Of a DNA stretch of 6,445 nucleotides, positions 1 through 5,245 are shown in pieces. The stretch lies in contig CAJXEF010000120.1 in the NCBI GenBank assembly GCA_913052545.1, positions 1-6,445 on the forward strand, written 5' to 3'. Position numbers and translations under genes: made by a program. A model generated the notes under the pieces. It ran no database searches and was not told the DNA's origin. It saw nothing but the letters and a program-made list of their open reading frames with translations. The stretch is from an uncultured Chloroflexota bacterium. GTDB lineage: Bacteria > Chloroflexota > Dehalococcoidia > UBA3495. Numbering within the stretch: position 1 is the first letter of the stretch; each line of letters starts with the position of its first letter.

Positions 1-1
1 C

Positions 2-715
2 GGAATCGTCGGATATCCCTTTGGTGAGTATACTCGAGGGTCTCAGTCTCAACCTTTGAGTAGCGTAAAACTTTTACCGCCCGTAATTCCCTCTACATTT
101 TATGCAGCGGGAATTAATTACAGAGAACACATAATTGAGATGGCAGCAAAGAGGGGGGAAGAACCACAATTCCCGCCTAATGCTGACGTAGGTTATCGCG
201 CGAATAATGCTCTTACCGGTCAGGATGACCCTATAGTCGTTCCTAAAGACGCTACAGAATTGCTGCAATATGAAGGTGAACTAGTTGTAGTATTTGGCAA
301 AAAATGTAGAAACGTGTCTGAGGCTGAAGCATTAGAATATGTCTTTGGCTACACTATCGGTAACGACGTTAGCGAGCGCACTTGGCAGAGGGGCGATCGG
401 ACAATGTGGAGAGCCAAGAACACTGATACCTTTAAGCCAATGGGACCTTGGATAGTAACTGATCTAGAACCTGATGACTTTCATGTAACCATTAACCTAA
501 ATGGTAGGTTAGTCGGTGAATATGACGTTAAGGATGCTATATTCAGCGTTCGGCATTATATAAGTAAGATGAGTCAATATTTGACTATCTATCCTGGTGA
601 CGTGTTGTGGATGGGAACCGATGGTGCCCCTGAAAATATGAAGCATGGGGATATCGTAGAAGTAGGTATCAATGACATCGGTGTCCTACGAAACCCAGTA
701 ATTTGGGAAAAGTGA
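2..715 (+). CDS. Fumarylacetoacetate hydrolase (FAH) family protein, 5'-truncated by window edge
   Basis: The reading frame is open from base 2 to the TGA at 713-715, giving 237 residues with no start in view. A TTG at 56 could be called as a start, but the 18 codons before it (beginning GIVGYPFGEY) read as continuous protein, and family members are usually nearer 280 residues, so the true start lies upstream of the window. FAH-fold enzymes hydrolyse, hydrate, isomerise or decarboxylate 2-keto acid and ring-cleavage products using a divalent metal. In fragment numbering the hallmarks are FYAAGINYREH (33-43), the metal-binding ExE in YEGELVVVFG (E91, E93), the third acidic ligand in GYTIGNDVSER (D122), KNTDTFKPMGP (139-149) and the late turn PGDVLWMGTDG (198-208). 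It is presumably cytosolic. The exact substrate cannot be told; 2-keto-4-pentenoate hydratase, homoprotocatechuate-pathway isomerase and acylpyruvase relatives all look alike at this level. It converges on the next gene with 27 bases between stops and no clear terminator. Confidence 0.92.
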   Translation, partial: GIVGYPFGEYTRGSQSQPLSSVKLLPPVIPSTFYAAGINYREHIIEMAAKRGEEPQFPPNADVGYRANNALTGQDDPIVVPKDATELLQYEGELVVVFGKKCRNVSEAEALEYVFGYTIGNDVSERTWQRGDRTMWRAKNTDTFKPMGPWIVTDLEPDDFHVTINLNGRLVGEYDVKDAIFSVRHYISKMSQYLTIYPGDVLWMGTDGAPENMKHGDIVEVGINDIGVLRNPVIWEK

Positions 716-742
716 AAACCTTGTTCAGGGGCTTCAAATAAT

Positions 743-1120
743 CTATTGAGGAGGCATATTCCCAGTTTCTGCGGCCCAGGCTTGGAGCCCTCGCCGAAAT
801 GCCAGAGCGCCCATGGGGGCAATCACGGCCTGCAAAGCCTCAAGAATCTCACGAGGAGAGGCGCCGGATTCGAGGGCGACCCTGACGTGTGCCTGAATTT
901 GTTCAACGTCCGCTCGGAGCGCTGCTTCCACGACGATTTGTAGAAGTTCCTTGGTTTTTCGGTCCAGTAACCTTTGTCCGGTATAGGTGGCTTCAATAAA
1001 CTGGTTGTATTTCTTAGCCCATTCGAGATCATTTGCAGCCATGATATGGTGCATTTCTAGAGTATAGCCTCTGTTCTGTCCGGTCTCATCTAGAAAGGCC
1101 TGTTGATCACCTGTGGTCAT
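743..1120 (-). CDS. Carboxymuconolactone decarboxylase (CMD/AhpD-like) family protein
   Basis: This encodes 125 residues, the usual size of a single-domain CMD protein, with ATG at 1120 and TAG at 743-745. The CMD core covers about residues 30-115: a helix with RKTKELLQIVVEAAL (54-68), then the segment ADVEQIQAHVRVALESGAS (70-88) and the typical helix REILEALQAV (90-99). AhpD-type peroxidase partners carry CxxC in the corresponding segment; here there is no cysteine anywhere in the protein, though H78 is kept. A thiol-peroxidase role is therefore unlikely, and a gamma-carboxymuconolactone decarboxylase-like or unassigned role is more likely. The start is supported by an AAGGAG ribosome site 7 bases upstream. 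By hand count the gene is about 52% GC (198 of 378) and 781-900 reaches about 62%, above its neighbours. It converges on the FAH gene and diverges from the methyltransferase gene. The substrate is unknown. Confidence 0.87.
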   Translation of the reverse strand: MTTGDQQAFLDETGQNRGYTLEMHHIMAANDLEWAKKYNQFIEATYTGQRLLDRKTKELLQIVVEAALRADVEQIQAHVRVALESGASPREILEALQAVIAPMGALAFRRGLQAWAAETGNMPPQ

Positions 1121-1127
1121 AATAAAA

Positions 1128-1133
1128 CTCCTT
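1128..1133 (-). promoter_or_regulatory. Ribosome binding site of the CMD-like gene
   Basis: On the minus strand AAGGAG is followed by a 7-base spacer (TTTTATT) and the ATG ending at 1120. It is a strong Shine-Dalgarno match at good spacing and fixes the start of the CMD-like gene. Confidence 0.8.
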
Positions 1134-1156
1134 GACTGAGGATTGTTAAATTTTAA

Positions 1157-1185
1157 ATTACTTAATCGGGATTGTATCCTGTTAA
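1157..1185 (-). promoter_or_regulatory. Candidate sigma-70-type promoter of the CMD-like gene
   Basis: On the minus strand a TTAACA box (1180-1185, 5 of 6 to the TTGACA consensus) is followed by a 17-base spacer and AGTAAT (1157-1162, 4 of 6 to TATAAT). Transcription would begin near 1150, giving a leader of about 30 bases that contains the ribosome site. The region is AT-rich, so a chance match is possible. Confidence 0.4.
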
Positions 1186-1267
1186 CGTCCTGACCGCATC
1201 TATAAACTAAGGGCTTGACGAGTTATCAGGCTGTGGACAGATAGTAAGGTTCGTCTAATAGGGGCCC

Positions 1268-1918
1268 ATGAGGAGGGTGATTACGGAAACAGCATTTCCA
1301 AGCGAATATTTTTCTAGAGAAGACGAAAGCGGTGACGGGCTATTTTATTCTCAGCCCAGGTTCGTAGTCCATATTGATGAATTTGCTATTGCTGCGGTCG
1401 GTCGAGTTTTCCGAGAACAAATACCTACAGGTTCTTTAATACTTGATTTGATGAGCAGTTGGAGATCCCACTGGCCTAAAGATCACGATAAAGATCGGAT
1501 GGTTGGGTTAGGTATGAATGATGCTGAAATGGCTGATAACCCAGATTTGGACGAATATGTAGTACATGACCTAAATTTAAATCCTGAACTACCTTTTGCA
1601 GATAATATCTTTGATGCTGTAGTTGTTACGGTGTCTGTTCAATACATGACGAGCCCAATTGAGACTTTTCAAGAAGTAAACAGGATACTTAAGCTGGGAG
1701 GTATCTTTATCGTGACTTTTTCGAACCGCATGTTTCCTACCAAAGCGGTACGCATTTGGCGAGGTATGAGTGATGAAGGGCATCTAGATTTAGTTAGTTC
1801 TTATATGGGCTATGCCGGAGGCTTCGGGGATATCCGGGGCGGATTGGTTAACCCGGCAGATCAGCCCCAGGGGAACCCTTTATTTGCGGTGATCGCTCGT
1901 AAAGAGATCGAAGAGTAG
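1268..1918 (+). CDS. Class I SAM-dependent methyltransferase-like protein (Methyltransf_11 type)
   Basis: This encodes 216 residues, ATG at 1268 to TAG at 1916-1918. An in-frame TAG at 1259-1261 rules out an earlier start. The second half of the Rossmann-like fold is typical: a DLN acidic segment (YVVHDLNLNPELPF, 97-110), then DNIFDAVVVTVSVQYM (112-127), matching the family pattern LPF-x-D-x-x-FD, and the post-motif strand RILKLGGIFIVTFSNR (139-154). The usual glycine-rich SAM loop (DxGxGxG) is replaced by ILDLMSSWRSHWP (58-70), with D60 kept but no glycines. The N-terminal 50 residues (MRRVITETAFPSEYFSRED and onward) look like a distinctive extension. No membrane segments are seen. The ribosome site is weak (AGGGG only 3 bases before ATG), and a perfect AGGAGG falls in codons 2-3. 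It could methylate an unknown small molecule or be a non-catalytic SAM-fold protein; substrate not assignable. Confidence 0.85.
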   Translation: MRRVITETAFPSEYFSREDESGDGLFYSQPRFVVHIDEFAIAAVGRVFREQIPTGSLILDLMSSWRSHWPKDHDKDRMVGLGMNDAEMADNPDLDEYVVHDLNLNPELPFADNIFDAVVVTVSVQYMTSPIETFQEVNRILKLGGIFIVTFSNRMFPTKAVRIWRGMSDEGHLDLVSSYMGYAGGFGDIRGGLVNPADQPQGNPLFAVIARKEIEE

Positions 1919-1943
1919 TTATTGAAATTTTCTTGATGGATAA

Positions 1944-1963
1944 CCGACTGTATTTAAGTCCGG
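1944..1963. terminator. Weak hairpin between convergent methyltransferase and MFS genes
   Basis: CCGACT (1944-1949) can pair with AGTC-CGG (1957-1963) with one bulged C and a 7-base loop. It spans the MFS stop codon (1954-1956). Neither strand shows a good T-run after the stem, so it is at best an imperfect terminator; it is the only candidate in the 35-base gap between the two convergent genes. Confidence 0.25.
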
Positions 1964-3255
1964 CTTGCAGATGACGGATACTTCTGAGGTGGTGTTGCAG
2001 CTAATACTAATAAGGACATTCCCCAGAGAAAAACCGTGAACGTCGCAAATGGTAGTTTGTAACTCCTTGTGACATCAAACATAAATCCAGCGAGGACCGG
2101 GCCTAATACCTGCCCTCCGATTTGGGCAGAGTGGGCTACTCCTCGTATGCTTCCAAGATGCTGACGCCCATAATAATCGGCCCAAGCCAACCTTAGAAGT
2201 AAATGTAATCCACCCACTCCTATACCTAAACAAAGAGAAGCAGCTAGCCCCCATAGCAGTGATGAACTATTACTCGTCCCAATAGATCCGATACTTGCGG
2301 CCAAACCAGCGAAAGCCAGTAGGTAACGAACCTTAAATTTACTGGCTAGGGTTGACCAAATTATCCCTCCTATGACTTGGGATAGAGCAAAGGTGCTGGC
2401 AGCGAAAACCGCAAAAGACGGGTCGATCCCTTGGCCTATCAAATGGGGTACCTGGTGAAGGCTAACCCCTGATTGAACCATAAATCCAGATACTGAAAAA
2501 GCTGCCAATATCCAAAATGCCTTGGTTTTTAATGCCTCAGATAATGTGAAATTTTCTTCCATTGGATCCGATAACCCTTGGATAGCAGAGGGTGGGGCCA
2601 AAAGATTGATTGGATGTTGTTTGGCAGGATCTGGAGTAAGACCAATGTCTTCAGGTCTTCGTACCATTAGTAAAAGGGATGGAAGTATGCCAATTATTAG
2701 CGTATAGAGGCCTAAACTAGCCCATGCTGTACGCCAACCCCAATTTCCTATTAAGAATTGTGCTGATAAAGGCATCAGCGCTAGTCCGGTACCTTGGCCT
2801 ATGCTCAGTATATTTAATGCAAGTGCTCTCCGTCTTATGAACCAGTTGCTGATAGCCAATGATGTTCCTAACTCTAAAGGGCTGGCGAAAACGGTGCGGG
2901 CAGGTACGTAAAGTGCGTAAAAAGCCCATACTTGCCCCACCGTTGCGATTCCTATAGAACAACAGCCCACGACCGCTGATGAAAGGGATATTAGGAGGCT
3001 GGATCCACGACGATCTATGATTCTCCCGACGATTGGAGATATTATTATTCCGCAGATTCCGCCCAGACTTACTGCTCCGGAGAAAAGGCCACGAGACCAT
3101 CCGAATTGTTCTGTCATTGGAACCAGAAATACAGTTAATGTGGCAATGGCCATTAACGGCCTAGCTGAGTAGCTAGGTAATATTGAGGAGCCTAAGACTA
3201 CCCATCCATAGTAAAAGGGAAGTTTGTGTGCTAAACGAAGACGCCAGTTATTCAT
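1954..3255 (-). CDS. MFS transporter, OFA/monocarboxylate-type
   Basis: This encodes 433 residues, normal for a 12-helix major facilitator carrier in the inner membrane. Hydrophobic segments fall at roughly 16-36, 37-49, 56-77, 86-106, 108-135, 144-168, 174-197, then a hydrophilic central loop (198-246) and 246-265, 282-302, 310-327, 332-355, 374-393 and 400-420. MFS motif A in the loop between helices 2 and 3 is GRIIDRRG (77-84). The N-terminal KLPFYYGWVV (11-20) and NWFIRRRALALNILSIGQGTG split over 137-157 resemble the oxalate/formate-antiporter and monocarboxylate carrier branch, so an organic-acid substrate is likely but not proven. ATG at 3255 is the only reasonable start: an in-frame TAA lies six codons upstream. 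No Shine-Dalgarno sits at normal distance; the nearest AGGAG is 20 bases from ATG, in a hairpin. It is divergent from nadE. Confidence 0.92.
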   Translation of the reverse strand: MNNWRLRLAHKLPFYYGWVVLGSSILPSYSARPLMAIATLTVFLVPMTEQFGWSRGLFSGAVSLGGICGIIISPIVGRIIDRRGSSLLISLSSAVVGCCSIGIATVGQVWAFYALYVPARTVFASPLELGTSLAISNWFIRRRALALNILSIGQGTGLALMPLSAQFLIGNWGWRTAWASLGLYTLIIGILPSLLLMVRRPEDIGLTPDPAKQHPINLLAPPSAIQGLSDPMEENFTLSEALKTKAFWILAAFSVSGFMVQSGVSLHQVPHLIGQGIDPSFAVFAASTFALSQVIGGIIWSTLASKFKVRYLLAFAGLAASIGSIGTSNSSSLLWGLAASLCLGIGVGGLHLLLRLAWADYYGRQHLGSIRGVAHSAQIGGQVLGPVLAGFMFDVTRSYKLPFATFTVFLWGMSLLVLAATPPQKYPSSASRT

Positions 3256-3258
3256 ACT

Positions 3259-3281
3259 TAGGAGAAGCTGTTAAACTCCTA
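3259..3281 (-). promoter_or_regulatory. Leader hairpin enclosing the only AGGAG before the MFS gene
   Basis: Read on the minus strand, TAGGAG (3276-3281) pairs perfectly with CTCCTA (3259-3264) around an 11-base loop, and the stem ends 3 bases before the MFS ATG. The AGGAG in the 5' arm is the only Shine-Dalgarno-like sequence near this gene, yet it lies about 20 bases from the start unless the stem folds and brings it closer. Folding could thus either hide or reposition the ribosome site. The structure is short and its function is inference. Confidence 0.35.
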
Positions 3282-3319
3282 TAAATTGGTGATGTGTTGT
3301 GATTGGCCGCTTTCAGTTG

Positions 3320-3347
3320 ATTTTAAACCTGTTGTAATGGGAGCCAA
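3320..3347 (-). promoter_or_regulatory. Candidate sigma-70-type promoter of the MFS gene
   Basis: On the minus strand TTGGCT (3342-3347, 4 of 6) is followed by a 16-base spacer and TAAAAT (3320-3325, 5 of 6). Transcription would begin near 3313, giving a leader of about 58 bases that includes the 3259-3281 hairpin. The -35 box coincides with one arm of the inverted repeat at 3342-3359. Confidence 0.4.
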
Positions 3348-3359
3348 TCATAATTGGCT
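3342..3359. repeat. Perfect 7-bp inverted repeat, possible operator
   Basis: AGCCAAT (3342-3348) and ATTGGCT (3353-3359) are exact reverse complements separated by four bases (CATA), a dyad of 18 bases typical in size for a dimeric regulator. It lies in the divergent MFS/nadE region and overlaps the candidate MFS -35 box, a position suited to repression. A third ATTGGC half-site occurs at 3302-3307, 51 bases from the right arm, about five helical turns. Operator function is inference; no regulator gene is visible in the window. Confidence 0.45.
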
Positions 3360-3414
3360 GGAAACAGAGTGTCAATGCGGAAAGTCATAGTATGAAGTAA
3401 TCCTGAACAAGCGT

Positions 3415-3420
3415 TATTAT
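3415..3420 (+). promoter_or_regulatory. Possible -10 box for nadE
   Basis: TATTAT matches TATAAT at 5 of 6 positions and lies 29 bases before the nadE ATG. No acceptable -35 hexamer is found 15-19 bases upstream (the expected place reads near ATGAAG), so the call is weak. Confidence 0.25.
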
Positions 3421-3440
3421 GTAGAAGCTTAGAAAATTTC

Positions 3441-3444
3441 GGAG
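3441..3444 (+). promoter_or_regulatory. Ribosome binding site of nadE
   Basis: GGAG precedes the ATG at 3450 with a 5-base spacer. Upstream in frame there is no other start codon back to the TGA at 3393-3395, so this site and ATG define the nadE start. Confidence 0.65.
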
Positions 3445-3449
3445 CCGTA

Positions 3450-5192
3450 ATGCCTAGACAATTCAGATTAGCGTTAGCCCAAATTAACTCCACGGTCGGA
3501 GACATAAGTGGCAATACTCAGACCATCCTTGATTACATTGAGATGGCGCGGCAAGTAAAAGCTGATCTAGTGGCCTTTCCTGAGCTAGCGATAACTGGGT
3601 ATCCGCCGGAAGACTTGCTTCTGAAACCCGCCTTTCTTCAGGCTAATTTAGATGCTATGCACCGTGTCATAGCTGCCTCTACAGGTATAACCCTTGTAGT
3701 CGGGTTCGTTCAAGTTGGTAAAGATACAGCCAATGCGGCAGCGATTGGATACGATGGCAGACTAATAGATGTGTACAGAAAAATTTATCTTCCCAACTAC
3801 GGAGTATTTGATGAAGATCGATATTTCAGAAGGGGCGATACATGTCCTGTATATACGATCAATGGAACCGGGGTTGGGATCAACATTTGCGAAGACATTT
3901 GGTACCCGGGGGGACCAGCTGTAGTTCAAAGGGAATCCGGGGCCGAGATCATAGTAAATATCAATGCATCTCCTTTCTATGCGGACAAGGGGTTTCAGAA
4001 AGAAAGGATGATAGCTACTAGGGCCATGGATAATGGCTTATTTGTTGCCTATTTGAACATGATTGGAGGCCAAGATGAGCTGGTTTTCGATGGGGCTAGC
4101 GTGATTTACAATATGGACGGTGAAAAACTGGCTCAGGGAGCCTTCTTCCAAGAACAATTGTTGGTCGCTGATCTCGATGTGGAGTCCGTCTTCCGATCCC
4201 GCCTGAAAGATCCTAGACCGAGGAAAGAAAACTTTGCCATGTTACCGGAAATTGGTAAAGCTCAAACTATCCAGGTCTCCGAATTTGAGGTCAAAGAATA
4301 TCCTGTTTTGACTAATGTTATTCCATCGGTTTCTCTGTCTAAAGAAGCAGAGATTTATCAAGCTCTCGTTTTGGGGACGCGGGATTATGTGCGTAAAAGT
4401 GGGTTCGCAAAAACTTTAGTAGGCTTATCCGGGGGAATTGATTCTGCTCTCACGTCTGTAATCGCAGTAGATGCCCTTGGGTCTGATAATGTGATCGGCG
4501 TTACCATGCCTTCCCGATATTCTTCTGAAGGTAGTATCGCCGATTCGGAACTGCTGGCGAAGAACTTGGGAATCCAAATTTGGAATTTGCCGATCGAATT
4601 AGCACATACAGCCTTTACTGAGATGTTAGACCCGTATTTCGAAGGCACAGATCCCGGAGTGGCTGAAGAGAACCTTCAGGCGAGGATTCGCGGGAATGTA
4701 ATTATGTCACTGTCTAATAAATTTGGATGGTTGGTTCTCACTACAGGTAATAAAAGTGAGATGGCTATGGGTTATGCGACTCTTTACGGCGATATGGCTG
4801 GGGGATTTGCTGTATTGAAAGACGTGCCTAAAACCTTGGTTTATCGACTATCCAATTGGCGTAATTCGAATGGTGATCCTAGTGGAGTCATCCCTGAGCC
4901 AATAATCACAAAACCTCCTAGTGCAGAGTTGAAACCAGATCAAATGGACCAAGACACTCTTCCGCCTTACGATTATCTAGATCCTATAATAAAATCTTAT
5001 GTGGAAGATGATTTAAGTTATCTCGACATGATACAACTAGGGTTTGATGCAGATATCGTGAAGCAAGTGATATCTTATGTGGATCGGAATGAATATAAGC
5101 GTCGCCAGGCTCCCCCAGGTGTAAAAATTACTCCTAAAGCCTTTGGTAAGGATAGGCGCTTACCTATTATTAACTCTTATCGACAGTTTTAA
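3450..5192 (+). CDS. nadE: Glutamine-dependent NAD+ synthetase
   Basis: This encodes 580 residues, full length for the two-domain, glutamine-hydrolysing form. It performs the last step of NAD+ synthesis: ATP-dependent amidation of deamido-NAD+, with ammonia released from glutamine; it is cytosolic. The N-terminal nitrilase/CN-hydrolase domain (about 1-270) shows the complete catalytic triad: E45 in FPELAITGYPPEDLL, K111 in RKIYLPNYGVFDE and C147 in GVGINICEDIW. The C-terminal synthetase domain (about 295-580) has the ATP-pyrophosphatase P-loop LVGLSGGIDSAL (323-334, with S327, D331, S332), TTGNKSEMAMGYATLYGD (431-448) and the closing EYKRRQAPPGVKIT (548-561) with KAFGKDRRLP (563-572). Nothing is missing or broken. 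Being the glutamine-using type, it does not need free ammonia. It stands alone on its strand between two opposite-strand genes and ends in a strong terminator that overlaps its stop codon. Confidence 0.98.
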   Translation: MPRQFRLALAQINSTVGDISGNTQTILDYIEMARQVKADLVAFPELAITGYPPEDLLLKPAFLQANLDAMHRVIAASTGITLVVGFVQVGKDTANAAAIGYDGRLIDVYRKIYLPNYGVFDEDRYFRRGDTCPVYTINGTGVGINICEDIWYPGGPAVVQRESGAEIIVNINASPFYADKGFQKERMIATRAMDNGLFVAYLNMIGGQDELVFDGASVIYNMDGEKLAQGAFFQEQLLVADLDVESVFRSRLKDPRPRKENFAMLPEIGKAQTIQVSEFEVKEYPVLTNVIPSVSLSKEAEIYQALVLGTRDYVRKSGFAKTLVGLSGGIDSALTSVIAVDALGSDNVIGVTMPSRYSSEGSIADSELLAKNLGIQIWNLPIELAHTAFTEMLDPYFEGTDPGVAEENLQARIRGNVIMSLSNKFGWLVLTTGNKSEMAMGYATLYGDMAGGFAVLKDVPKTLVYRLSNWRNSNGDPSGVIPEPIITKPPSAELKPDQMDQDTLPPYDYLDPIIKSYVEDDLSYLDMIQLGFDADIVKQVISYVDRNEYKRRQAPPGVKITPKAFGKDRRLPIINSYRQF

Positions 5193-5228
5193 TGAAAAGA
5201 GGTCCCAAGATTGGGACCTCTTTTCATT
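5191..5228. terminator. Bidirectional intrinsic terminator between nadE and the TPP enzyme gene
   Basis: AATGAAAAGAGGTCCCAA (5191-5208) and TTGGGACCTCTTTTCATT (5211-5228) are perfect reverse complements, 18 bp each, with only GA between; in RNA the innermost pairs would open to a loop of about 6 bases. The GC-rich core (GAGGTCCC/GGGACCTC) is followed by TTTT on both strands, the hallmark of a rho-independent terminator that works in both directions. The stem takes in the last two bases of the nadE TAA stop and starts 17 bases past the stop of the opposing gene. Confidence 0.93.
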
Positions 5229-5245
5229 CTTTGCACCAAGAAACA

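Larger units (their letters stand above)
1121..1267. promoter_or_regulatory. Divergent intergenic region between CMD-like and methyltransferase genes
   Basis: These 147 bases separate two divergent start codons, so both promoters should lie here. The core is an AT-rich block (1144-1165, TTAAATTTTAAATTACTT and flanks). For the plus-strand methyltransferase there are two weak options: TTGACT (1132-1137) with a 16-base spacer to TAAATT (1154-1159), or a good lone -10 box TATAAA (1201-1206) without a matching -35. A TTGACG at 1214-1219 has only a poor partner, GATAGT, 19 bases on. No inverted repeat long enough to call an operator is seen. Confidence 0.45.

Noticed and set aside
74..268. Minus-strand reading frame of 64 codons inside the FAH gene
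   Set aside because: It lies wholly within a well-supported gene on the other strand and its translation shows no domain or low-complexity signal of a real protein.
716..742. Possible terminator between the FAH and CMD-like genes
   Set aside because: I could not form a stem of useful length in these 27 bases, and there is no T-run after any short pairing.
823..1032. Small frames of 65 and 69 codons overlapping the CMD-like gene
   Set aside because: They are out-of-frame shadows of the CMD-like gene, which has a strong ribosome site and a clear family pattern.
1144..1165. AT-rich block TTAAATTTTAAATTA as an operator or replication-type repeat
   Set aside because: It is not a true inverted repeat beyond TTTAAA and is better explained as ordinary AT-rich promoter DNA.
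2717..3100. Minus-strand reading frame of 127 codons in another frame of the MFS gene
   Set aside because: It is fully contained in the transporter gene, is rich in arginine, serine and asparagine as expected of an off-frame translation, and has no recognisable motif.
4385..4648. Minus-strand reading frame of 87 codons opposite the nadE P-loop region
   Set aside because: It is antisense to highly conserved synthetase sequence and explained by the constraint on that gene.
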